Source: Taxillus chinensis (taxonomy: Eukaryota; Streptophyta; Magnoliopsida; Santalales; Loranthaceae). Taken from it: a stretch of DNA of 64,000 bases. Made by a program: the position numbers and the translations under genes. The DNA lies in assembly GCA_023512835.1 (NCBI GenBank), contig CM042088.1:12330078-12394077 (forward strand), written 5' to 3'. Positions 11,008 through 21,385 of the stretch are shown here, piece by piece (within the stretch, counting starts at the first letter, position 1; each line of letters starts with the position of its first letter). Under the pieces are notes generated by a model. That model searched no databases. It was not told where the DNA came from and saw only the letters and a program-made list of their open reading frames with translations.

Positions 11008-12510
11008 TGACCCGCATAAATTATGTCTGAAGGTTTTGCAGTAAGTGCACTGGTCAAGTAATAAAATGGAGTATTAAGACTCCAGTTGTCGAACCCACAG
11101 GGAGGTAGCTAATGCTGTTAAGCAGCAAGCACTAAGCTAACAAGTTGATTTTATGTCCTGGACAATTTGATGTTTGTTGTGCAAATATTTTGAACAAAAA
11201 GATATTAAATCAGAATGTTGGCAAGCGGTTGGTATAGACATCTAGGGTCACAATGTTTACCACCCAATCGATTGTACTAATCTGGTTATGGCTCTTGTTC
11301 TTGATTTATGTTCTAGTTCAAGTTCATGTTGATTATCTCCTACCTATCTTACATTTGGTCCATGCTAAGATAGATTTAAGGCTTTTATCCCATTTGGTCC
11401 ATGTGAATAAAAGTGATCAAGGTAGATAAACAATCTAATAGTTGCAGACTTGGTCCATCATACAATATTAAATCTAATTCACTAGTGTTCCACCCTAGAC
11501 AAGGGCTAAGATTACCTAATTATGCATAAACTAGGCATTTCCATTCAAGCAAGTGAATTAAACAAGAACTAAATTCTATTTTATTGAACAACCATAACCA
11601 AACTGAATACAATTTATTGGGGGCTACATTACTCCCCTAGACTAACAAGACTACTCCATAATCATGACAAAAACAACAACAATCATAGGAAAGAACATGA
11701 TTACGGTGCCAGGACAATAAAGGAAGACCCCAAGATGAACCAGGACTCCGGCCTCCAAGGACTCCGGCGTCTGCGCCCAAACTCACTCCTTGCCAAGGAC
11801 AATCCGATCTTTTAGCAATGGCTATAGCTCTTTTCGAACTCAGATCAGATTCTCCCACTCAAGATGATTTACAATGCCTCCACAGACCCCTATTTATAGG
11901 TTTTAGTGGGCCAAATTAGGGTTACAAAAGGTGTGCCCTAATTATAAATGTGGTCGCAGCCAAAACGACGTCGTTTTGGTTAGTGACACTAATCGATGTT
12001 CTAGGTGAAATAAAACTCAAACTACACCAAATTTGACCCCAGTTCTTTAGAGGAAAATGATTAAAACAACAAAATACATCATTTGGAGCGCAAACATGCT
12101 TGCACGTGAGAATGCACGTGAGAAGACCCTTTTCACGTGCAGCTCCAATTTGACTCAAATTTGCTCCAAAGCTTCCTCTTGAGTTGTAGAAGGCATCCAT
12201 GCAATAAAATCCTTGTACGTGAGAATGCACGTGAGAAGGCTTTTCACGTGCACCTTGATTTTGCCTTCATTTTGCTTCCATCTTCTTCCTATAGCTTCCT
12301 TGTGAGTTGATGGAGTGATTAAGCCAAAGTGTGTGGGAAAAGGTTGCTCCAAAACCTGCCAAAAACACTCAAAAAGTACCACTATACACCAAACAGGGTC
12401 TTCCTAGGGGTTAGAGCAAATCTGTCGAAAATAACATGCAAATAGGTACAAAACCTATGCTAAAACACCCTATATAAGGTATAGGATAACGGCATAAATG
12501 CACGTTATCA
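11008..12510 (-). repeat. Athila 5' LTR (1503 bp)
   Basis: Bounded by TGACCCGC on the left and CACGTTATCA on the right, so it has TG/CA ends on the element strand. It carries the palindrome at 11960-11979, the G-box cluster at about 12103-12250 and a minus-strand TATA box at 11891-11898. The right edge abuts copia coding sequence. The primer site is at the left edge. Confidence 0.9.
11891..11898 (-). promoter_or_regulatory. LTR TATA box
   Basis: TATAAATA on the minus strand, flanked by CC and GGGG, downstream (in element orientation) of the G-box cluster and the ACGT palindrome. Transcription would start about 30 bp further on, near 11860. Confidence 0.45.
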
Positions 12511-14273
12511 ACCACCTAATCTGGAAGAGCTTCAAATTGTTCAAGATCATCCATCACATGCACAGAATTACAGATGGACTTGAAACCATCCCTCAGATGT
12601 GATTGGTGATCCTAATGTTGGTGTAAGAACAAGAGCAGCCACCTTCAACATGAGTCTTTACTCGTGTTTTCTATCTCAAATAGAACCAAAGGTGGTAGAT
12701 GAAGCTCTTCAGGATTCGAATTGGATAGAAGCCATGCAAGAAGAGTTGAATCAATCTAAGAGAAATAATGTGTGGACCTTAGTACCAAGGCCTAAGTCTC
12801 AGCAAGTCATTGGCATTAAATGGGTGTTCTGGAACAAGCTTGATACGGATGGAATAGTAATCCGGAACAAAGCCAGGCTGGTAGCCAAAGGATATCGTCA
12901 AGAAGAAGGAATAGATTATGATGAGACCTTTGCTCCGGTAGCAAGACTTGAGGCAATCCGAATGTTTCTGGCGTATACTTCATATGAAAACTACATAGTT
13001 TATCAAATGGACGTCAAGAGTGCATTCCTGAATGGAGATCTTCAAGAGGAGGTATACGTTGAACAACCTCCCGGCTTCATTGAACCTAAGGCAGGACATT
13101 TTGTCTACAAGCTTCTGAAAGCTTTATATGGTTTGAAGCAATCTCCAAGAGCCTGGTACGACACACTGTCAAAATTTCTACTTGCTCATAACTTCTAAAA
13201 AGGGAAGATAGACACCACCCTATTTCTACGAAAAGAGAAAGGACACACTCTGATTGTACAAATATACGTGGATGATATCATTTTCGGATCAACGAATCCG
13301 AAGCTTTGTGAAGAGTGTGCTAAGTTGATGACAGGCAAGTTTGAGATGAGCATGATGGGATAACTGTCCTACTTCCTTGGAATAGAAGTTAAACAATTAA
13401 AGGAAGGAATCTTCATTAATCAAGCTAAGTACACTCGCGATCTTATTAAGAAGTTTGGTATGGAAGGTTCATCTCCCGTCAAAACTCCCATGCCTGGCTG
13501 CCAAGTTAGATCCCGATGTCGACGGCATATCGGGAAATGTGACCGACTACGGAGGGATGATCGGATCCTTGCTTGTATCTTACAAAGAAGTCGCCCAGAC
13601 ATTATGTTTGCAACTTGCATCTCGTGCACGATACCAGGGAATCCCAAGGAGTCATATATGCTTCATGTTAAACGGATATTAAGGTATCTCAAGGGAACAA
13701 TGAATTTGGGACTCTGGTACCCAAAGGAGTCTAACTTCACCTTATCCGGATACTCTGATGCCGACTTCGCTGGATGTCGCATCGACAGGAAGAGCACAAG
13801 TGGTCCATGTCGGTTTCTTGGAAATAGATTAATTTCATGGTTCAGGAAGAAGCAATTCCGTATCAACCTCTCTTCTGAAGCGAAATATATAGCTGCTGGG
13901 AGTTGCTGCGCACGCCTACTCCTGGATGCAAAGTCAACTTACCGACTATGGTTTCAACATGTCATCTATTCCACTCTATTGCGACAACACTAGCGCTATT
14001 GCTATCAAGAACAATCCTGTCATGCATCCTAAGACGAAGCATATTGAAGTCCGGTATCACTTCATACGTGATCATGTTCTTAAAAGTCACATCTCACTGG
14101 AACATGTTGCTACCGAAGATCAACTGGCCAACATTTTTACAAACCCCCTACCTGATGCAAGATTCTCTCGAACTACTCTTCCGTTTAGGTATGCTCGACT
14201 TTTTCGCATAGTTTCGCATTTAATTTACCCAACAAGATACTTACTATCGAAACATGGATTGTGCTTTTATTGA
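12511..14273 (+). pseudogene. pol: Copia pol fragment C1: RT and RNase H
   Basis: Starts in the linker that in copy C3 reads RWTQNHPSEQVI. RT motifs: [72 protein letters not shown] and the catalytic YVDDIIFGS near 13267. In-frame stops occur after LLAHNF (about 13196) and MMG (about 13362), and there is a frameshift near 13500. RNase H shows YSDADFAGC, SSEAKYIAAG and, in another frame from 13926, LYCDNTSAIAI and KTKHIEVRYHFIRD. Protease and integrase are absent because the Athila element interrupts the gene. Nonfunctional. Confidence 0.85.
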
Positions 14274-15886
14274 AAGTGGAAGATACATACTGATTTTAAT
14301 GCTGATCATACTTACCGATTAACGGCTTCATGCTTCGATATTAATATCAACTTCATTGTGGGAGGATGCTTGCGTTTCCCGATCGAAGTCATTTAAGCTA
14401 ACATGATTAAAGTTTATATGATTTACCTCTTTCTGGTTTCATGATCTTAATTTCCACTAATCACCACATGACAACAAAGATGTTCATTTAGATTACTCTA
14501 TTAACATGTATAGTTGAAGAAATGAAATGGGTTAGCTCGGAATGCCTGGTGGATGAATACTCAATCGCAGTCTGGTCAGCTTCTGAAGTATAGTTTTCTA
14601 ATAAGATAGACAGTGCTGAATACAAACCAGAAATGTCAATCGAGAGGATTGCACAATCTACGGGGGAGAAAATGCTTTATATATTATTCAGTAATACCCC
14701 CCGTATATGTCTCATGACCTCTTTTCTGGCTGTCTATTTGAGGGGGAGCTTTTCATTGAGAGGATTAAATGATCTACGGGGGAGCAGTAATGAACCCCTA
14801 ATATGTCTCGAATACTCCCTCCTCTAAACTTTTACTTCCGGATCTGACTGGACATGCGTTGTTAAATCGGAATTGAGGCATGCTTGGATGTTTTTCCTTT
14901 CTTCAACCATGCATTTTAATCGGATAATCAATTGCTTGCATTTAACATGTGTCCGCTTGCTCATTTTTGACTCATGAATCCTAGTTTGATCAAATCATAT
15001 GATCTTTAATTAATCTTAGCTACGTTGTTCAGCAAGACGGTTTCGCTATGTTGACCTATATGAACTTGTGTATGGTTATCTGACATATGCCCTGATTCAG
15101 TGATATTGCTCATTCTCACGTATGTATCTATCTCTTACATGCTTTGCAATGCATAAGTTCTGTTTCTCATTAGTTCGGATTATGTCGTTTTTCACTGATT
15201 ATTTTCCCTAATCCGTACTAATCCTTGCCTGTTAAGCTTTTGTATTTTCGGTTCATCTCTTTTATTAGCTACAGGTTCAGATTCTCTTTGCAACCGTATC
15301 GATAAATCTAGTCCATAGTCTTGGATTTGAAGTGTTGTGGTACTTCTCTTCTCTTCGACTTATTGACTGCAAAGAAATCTACTTTACTCTCTCATCGAAC
15401 TCTGTCTACTACGGGCACGATCTACTTTTCATCCGGATACTCTTCCTCGACTATTATTTACTCCGGATGATTGTCGGTTCATTCCTCCGGACTTCTGACA
15501 CAGTCTAATTGCGACGATCCAAGTCTTCCTATATGTCGCGTGCTTTTGAGGAGGAATCATGATGATTCATTAAATGCAAATCTCGGGATACACACACACT
15601 TCTCTGGATGCCAACCAGCTGTTACACTTACTTAGTCATGCGGTCTCCACGACATCGTTTCATTCGGAGGCGCATCGATATCCAGAATAATGACATCAGC
15701 CTGTCAAGCGGGTCCCTATTTCACTCGCAAATCCCTAGGCCCGCTGACATTTGCGGATTCGGTCTTATATGTTCTGATCATTCATGCAAAGCACGAGTAT
15801 TGCTCATTTCAAATCCCTAAACCTCTCGTTGCTCCTTCCATTGCCAAGACCTCACCTTTCCTCTTGTCCTTCAAATTTCATTTGCA
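14274..15886 (+). other. C1 spacer between pol and the extra ORF
   Basis: Noncoding. It contains an imperfect duplication of about 120 bp, each copy with GAGAGGATT and CTACGGGGGAG (14641-14670 and 14757-14785); GAGGGGGAGC lies between them near 14741. Copies C2 (36640-36860) and C3 (43485-43690) keep the same arrangement on the minus strand. The G-runs resemble polypurine tracts. A weak TATA-like CTTATATG at 15764-15771 lies about 120 bp before the extra ORF. Confidence 0.5.
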
Positions 15887-16944
15887 ATGGCACCCAGAAT
15901 CTCTCTTTCCGGCGTTAATCCTGGCCATCTGGTTGATTGGAATGCTGTCTCTAATCATCCGGATTGGTTTTTCCAGCTTCGCCCTCTCCTTGAAGCCTCG
16001 CATATACTCAACCTGGTCTCCAATCCCGTCGATCTTCTTATCGACGACATCATTGAGAATTACCAACGGATTCGCTGCACCACCGATTCCATAACCTCTT
16101 ATGTCCGCGGTGAATCCATCATCATCACTCCGACCGTTCTCCGCGCTGCTCTCCACCTACCTCTTGGTGAACCACGGCGCCCAGGATGCTGATCCAATGG
16201 CGGCTTCTATGGGTTGCACACAAAAAGGCAAGGAATACAAGGTGAAATCCTTCCAAGGTCGCTATCGATGTATGGCGACCATCTTGAGTCGATGCTTACT
16301 GGCTCGCACATCCGCCCTCGACTCCGTTCTGTACGACCTTCTCCTGGCCATGTATGGCGTTTTTGAAGGTCTTCCGATGGATTGGGGGATGTTCTTGTTT
16401 CGATTCTTTGCAGAATGGTCCCAAGAACCATTCCTTCGGGTGCATCCTCGCATTGTCTTCCGGCATCTTAATCCGGACCATTTCGCCCGATATGATGCTG
16501 TTCCATTTCCTCCGGCTTATTACCTTCGTTATCTTACGCCGGATGGGAACATGACAGCCCGCCGACCATCTGCAGCTCTCCGCATACTCCCTGCCTCGGA
16601 ACAACAAGGCAGTTCAGTTGGTGACCCCTCCGACGCCCAAGCCCCCGACATCGCTTCGCACCCCGATCCTCCTGGATTCGGTCCGTTGCAAGACTCTCTC
16701 ATTCCCGGGCCTCCCGGCAGACGGCGTCCGTGCCGAACCGTCCGAGGTTGCGGGGCCATCTCGGCGCAGTGCTCCTAAAGCCGTTTCCTCGGCTCTCTCT
16801 GTCGCGATGTCCCCACTCCCTCCACCTCCGCTAGTGCTTGCCGCGGTTGATACCGGGTTGCGGCCGCCATCGCCGATGTCCCGGCCTCTTCTCCGGAAGC
16901 CCCTTTGCCTCCCCTACCTCAACCCCGAGATTACCTTGACCATC
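15887..16944 (+). pseudogene. SIRE extra ORF C1, 5' part (YRC domain)
   Basis: Start chosen at ATG 15887 (MAPRISLSGVNPGHLVDW), the same start as in C2. The first frame runs to 16192, then shifts into KGKEYKVKSFQGRYRCMATI, SRCLLARTSALDSV and FEGLPMDWGMFLFRFFAEW, and shifts again near 16700. The YRC segment aligns with that of the Athila extra ORF. After a Pro/Ser-rich region the frame reaches LPQPRDYLDHLS and is broken by the inserted element at 16945. The gene resumes at 19549. Function unknown. Confidence 0.75.
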
Positions 16945-17191
16945 TGTGAGGACCTTCCCTGAGGTATGAGTTATGTTTTATGCATTTGTTTTGCATATGT
17001 TGTTTGAGATATGGTTTAGCTCGTTATTGTTGGATTTTGTCAGCCCTTTGGCTTGTTGCGAGTTGCATTGCACATGTGTGATCGGTGATCATGTTTGATG
17101 TTTTGTTGTTGGGACATTGAGCTTGAATTTTGCTATGTCATTTGGGCATGTGTTTTATTTTCGAGGACGAAAAGTCCTAAGGTGGGGAGGA

Positions 17192-19548
17192 TGTAAAGAC
17201 TCATATTTGGGTAGTCTTGAGAGATAGTCATTCTATGGGAATGTAACTATATGGACGGTAGTGTAGCCGTCAATGTGAGCATTTTGACTGTACTTGGGCC
17301 CGATTCCGAGTCGGGGTCCCGTTTGACCCGATTGTTGACTTTTCGGGGTTTATTGGTTGACTTTGCGTTTAAGCGGTCATTTGAGTGTAATAATATCTGT
17401 TTAGTGTTGTGCTCGTCATTTCGAGCGTTTTGACAGTAATTGGGCTCAATTTGGAGTTCGTGACCTCGGGAGGTCAATTATTGCGTTCAGGTCAATTATT
17501 GCTGGAAGGCCAATGATTGGTAACAGTATATATATAATTAAGAACTGCCTTATCTCTTTAATTGCCAATTATTGGTGCGTGCATGTTTGAGCAAGAGAGA
17601 GAGAGAGAAGGTGAAGAGCGTGAAGAGCTTTCTTGGCGATTTTGGGGCGATTGGAGCTCGTGGATCGCAATAAACCTTTCCAGGTAGGTGTTCTTAACTA
17701 TCTTATCTCGATCCTATCTTTGAATATGTGATCTGTGGTTGTATGAGTGTGTATTTTATGAGGGTTGAGAAGTCAACCATGGAAGTCTAGATTTAGATCT
17801 AGATGAATATATGATTTGTGTGTATTTCTGCTGTTGTTGTGCGAATTAGAGGCGTTTAGGACGCGTTTTGAGGTAAATATCGCAGTTTATTGCGTAAAAC
17901 ATGTGTTTATGAGTGTCTGGGGGTCACTGGGTTGCTTCCAGACGGAGAACAGGCCAAAAAACGACGATGAACAGACTCCGGGCGAGTTTTAGAGTCGACG
18001 GACGATCAGCGTACTGTGGAGTCAGACTTAAGTAGTCAGCAGCTATGGAGTCAGCAGCTATGGAGTCAGCAGCTTCGTCGTCAGCAGCTATGGAGTCAGC
18101 AGCTGTGGAGTCAGCAGCTATGGAGGAGTTAGTCCGGATCAGTAGTCCGGAGTAGTTAGTCCGGATCAGTAGTCCGGAGTAGTTAGTCCCGATCAGTAGT
18201 CCGGAGGAGTTAGTCCGGATCAGTAGTCCGAAGCAGTTAGTCCGGATCAGTAGCATCAATCCGTAGCATCAGTCCGGAGCATCAAGTCCGTAGCATCAAT
18301 CCGTAGCATCAGTCCGGAGCATCAAGTCTGTAGCATCAATCCGTAGCATCAGTCTGGAGCATCAAGTCCGTAGCATCAAATCCGTAGTAGTGAAACAGTG
18401 TTCCGCACTTAAGTTACAATGTAAATAACGAAATACCCCCCATTTGGATTCAAAGAAAAATACTAGAAAAATTAATTCCCACTATTTCAAAATGTGAAAA
18501 TTGGGTTTTAGTGTAAAATCTCGGAAAAACCCAAAAGTTCGTAGTGGTGAATTTTTGAAAAGTGGGGTTAGACGTCTCAGAAAAATCCCCAAAAATCAGA
18601 TTATCTTAGTTATGCTATGGGAACCCAATGTCGGGACTTTTGATTTGAAGAAAATAGCTACTATGGGTACTTCCTTCATAAATCAAGGATTGAGGATTTA
18701 CTTGTGAAGACTGACTACAGTTCTAAAGGAAAGGTTGAGAATGACATGCCATACTCATGTTAGTATGTTGGTGTGAGGTATTGGGGCATGGACTCCGTGA
18801 CTTGTTTGGGTTCTCACTGTGATGCACCGATGGTGCTATGTGGGTGACGTGGCAGGCATATGCACCGATGGCAGGCCTGTGTGGCGACTGTGGCCGGGCA
18901 TATTGCGCTGTGGACAGGCTAAGGTTTGAGTTGAGCCGTTGAGCTCGTGGAGCTAGGGCTAAGTGCCCTGAGCTGGGATCCCATGGAGGATCGCGGACAA
19001 GTTGTCCTGTATAGGCAGGCTGAGTCCTGATGTTTGTTTGCAGGCTGAGTCCTGTTGATTGTGCACACTACACAGTGCACGAGTACACGAGCATGTAGTA
19101 TAGACTTGTATATCTTGCATGATGTGGAGTGTTGGGGTCACCTACTGTGCTTGTCGCTCACCCCTACTTGTTGTTTACCTTTTTCAGGTGTGACCCGAGA
19201 CTAGTGGAGGACTTTCTTCCAGGAGGACGCCCACTACTCTGATGTATGATACAGTTATATTCTGTATTATTTTATGTTTGTATCCCGGACATGGGTCCGT
19301 GGACAGTTGTATTTGCATACTGTTTGTGATGTGATGTCTGTATGACTGTTTGACTTATTGTATGCATGATGATGTATGGGAAAGTATAGGATTACCCTTG
19401 ATGTATGACTGTACAAGGTTGCATATTTGAGGCAGCACCCGCGGTGTAGTCTCCATTGGTGCTAGTCACCAACCCCTTGACCTTTCGGGTGCGGGCAAGG
19501 GGAAGTCATGTTCCCAGTTTCGGGTTCCCTGGAGTTGGGGGCGTGACA
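17192..19548 (+). repeat. Tekay-like LTR (about 2.36 kb)
   Basis: TGTAAAGACTC start and GGGGGCGTGACA end, shared with the LTRs at 26081-28302 and 29092-31152. It has a TATA-like run at 17527-17536, a GA microsatellite at about 17593-17609, the splice-donor-like CAGGTAGGTG at 17681-17690, and tandem arrays at 18030-18385. Confidence 0.85.
18030..18385 (+). repeat. Three adjoining tandem arrays in the LTR
   Basis: First, about six 15-bp units of the type GTCAGCAGCTATGGA. Second, about four 27-bp units built on GTTAGTCCGGATCAGTAGTC. Third, 13-14-bp units of the type GCATCAGTCCGTA and variants. The arrays merge into one another and share AGTCCG and CAG/CAT elements, which suggests serial expansion. 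They are absent or short in the related LTRs of this window. Confidence 0.8.
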
Positions 19549-21241
19549 CCATCTCTCCGCCGACACCTTAACGGACCTATGGCTCCGTTTTAGCCTTGCC
19601 CACACTGCCTCCATTCCTGACAACGATCTCCGGGTGTTTTACACACGCCATACCCAATCCCCGGAGACAATGATCATCTGGAACTTGGATCACGGCTTTC
19701 TTACGCCGGCCTCCATTCCAGATGTGGCGTTCACTACTCCCTCCAGCCCAGTACATTTTGCCAGGGGTCCTTCTCCTACTATGGCTGGCCCCTCTTCTCC
19801 TGCTGCCGCCATTCCCGTGGTTGACCTTTCTGGTCAAAGCGGGTCAGCTGCTCCGGATGCCTCTGATGCTCCGGATGCCCCTTCTGCCGCTGCTGCTGCT
19901 GATACTCCTGCGGACTCCTCTGCCCAGCGCACTCCCGCTCCTGTTCATGCGGGGGAGTCCTCCAAAGCTCCGGAGTTGGTCCTTGGGCGTGCCTCGTTTG
20001 GCACGGTTCACTCCGACACTGTGCTCTCCGCCCAGCTGGACCGACACGCCCAGGCTCAAAGCGCCCAAATTTCCGCCATCGCCGCCAAGGTTGATGCACT
20101 CGGCGCCCAACTTCTCTCCGCTCTCACTGACTCCTCCACTTCAATGGAGCAGAAAATGGATCTCGTCGCCTCGTCCGTCCATTCATTGTCCACCTCCTTC
20201 GCGGACCTAGCGCACACGATGGCTCGTCCTCCCGTTGCTTCCCGGCGATCTGCCAAACCGGGGGAGAAAGTGTCATCTGATCCGTCTGCCCCTTCTGCTC
20301 CTTCTGCACCACAACCATCTACTCGGACTGAGAAGCGGCCTGCCACTTCAGTGCTTCAGGGAGTTCAAATTCCCAAACGAAGCCGCTTCTCTCAACCAAG
20401 CTCCTATACTGCAGCTCCAGCTCCTCCTCCATCCTCCTCACCCACAGCCGACACCTTCCTCCCATCATATGCGGCGTTTGACCCTTCTGATGCGAATGGA
20501 AGTGTTCGCAAAGCAATGAAGTCCTATGCAGCGTCTTCTGCTGAGAGAAGATGTCTTTCTGAAATGTACCCTTTCTCCCCGGATGACATTAAGATTCTTT
20601 GTTCGGAGAAAGGACTCTTTACTACAGAAGACATTGACAACTTCTCGAGGGCTGCTAAAATAGAGATGAGGCTGTTTCCATCTCTATACAAGGATGGGCA
20701 CTTGTTTGAAGTTCTACCGTGTTGGAATGAAGGCTATCTTCCCAGTGTGGATCTAATTCAGTCCTTCATCGACGGAACTGCTGAGGATAGCAAGCCATGG
20801 AAAACTCTCTCAACTATCCTCATTCCATACCGGCTCATGTCGCCACACTTCATGATGGCTGTCTTCATGATTCAGTCCAAGCAAATGATTCTCATTGATT
20901 CTCATCAGATAGTGGAGCACTTTGTAAGAAAGAATCAATGGGAACCACTGTGTCTCAGGCTGACTGAAGCTGTGAAGAAAGCCGGTTTATATGAAGAGTT
21001 GGGCATCACACCCTTGGGTCCAACTGAGAAGCTGAAGGCGACATTCCGGGGCAAGAAGCAAGTGCCACAACAGCCGGATGGAGATAGCTACGGGGCCTTT
21101 GTCTGTTACTTCATCAAGTCATTTTTGACTGTGGACAAATCGTGGAGCCAACACACTACTTATACGATGAAGCAGACAATGGAGCTTAGAGAGAAAGCAG
21201 CAACTATGATCTTCAAGTATAGTAAGCCTTATGTTCCTTAG
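19549..21241 (+). pseudogene. SIRE extra ORF C1, 3' part (coiled coil and Ulp1-like domain)
   Basis: Continues the gene broken at 16944 and stays in one open frame to the stop at 21239-21241. Order: SADTLTDLWLRF, a Pro/Ser/Ala-rich linker, a coiled-coil-like stretch (AQSAQISAIAAKVDALGAQ), then a Ulp1-like domain from FLPSYAAFD (about 20457). The His motif is SPHFMMAVF, the Asp motif LILIDSHQ-like (ILIDSHQIV), and the Gln motif VPQQPDGD. The residue at the catalytic Cys position is Tyr (codon 21089-21091, in SYGAFVCYF). So the domain is intact in length but probably without protease activity. The family's usual pattern is H-D-Q-C. Confidence 0.75.
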
Positions 21242-21372
21242 TGAAAATCTTGTATTAAGGCAGATTTGTATTTTGTTGCTGATTAATGAAAATTGGTTGT
21301 GATGCGTATTCTGTATGTTATCTTTTTGCACTGCTTACCAGATCAGATTACAAAGGGTTTGGGCATATCCAT

Positions 21373-21385
21373 AATTGGGGGAGAT
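21373..21385 (+). other. C1 polypurine tract
   Basis: AATTGGGGGAGAT immediately before the LTR start TGTTGG, the standard SIRE arrangement. Confidence 0.8.

Larger units (their letters stand above)
1..12510 (-). mobile_element. Athila-type Ty3/gypsy element, internally rearranged
   Basis: Minus-strand element with a complete 5' LTR (11008-12510), a tRNA-Asp primer site, gag and pol. Its 3' LTR (1-827) runs off the window, and its 3' coding block (828-4855) is in the opposite orientation. Athila assignment rests on gag and linker motifs (for example the AIMLRSGKEL stretch), a protease with DLGAS in place of DTGAS, the primer site, and an oligopurine tract of the form AGTATGGGGGGAATT before the LTR. 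It is inserted between the integrase and RT regions of a copia element whose remainder starts at 12511. The 5-bp flank on the right is ACCAC; the left flank is outside the window, so the target duplication cannot be checked. Confidence 0.85.
16945..19548 (+). mobile_element. Deleted Tekay-like element: internal remnant plus 3' LTR
   Basis: Flanked by CCATC at 16940-16944 and 19549-19553, a 5-bp target duplication that restores the extra ORF when removed. It starts TGTGAGG and ends GGCGTGACA. The first 247 bp are internal sequence ending in a polypurine tract (CGAGGACGAAAAGTCCTAAG then GTGGGGAGGA, 17162-17191). The 3' LTR is 17192-19548, starting TGTAAAGACTC. The 5' LTR and coding region are gone except perhaps for the first bases TGT. 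Confidence 0.8.
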
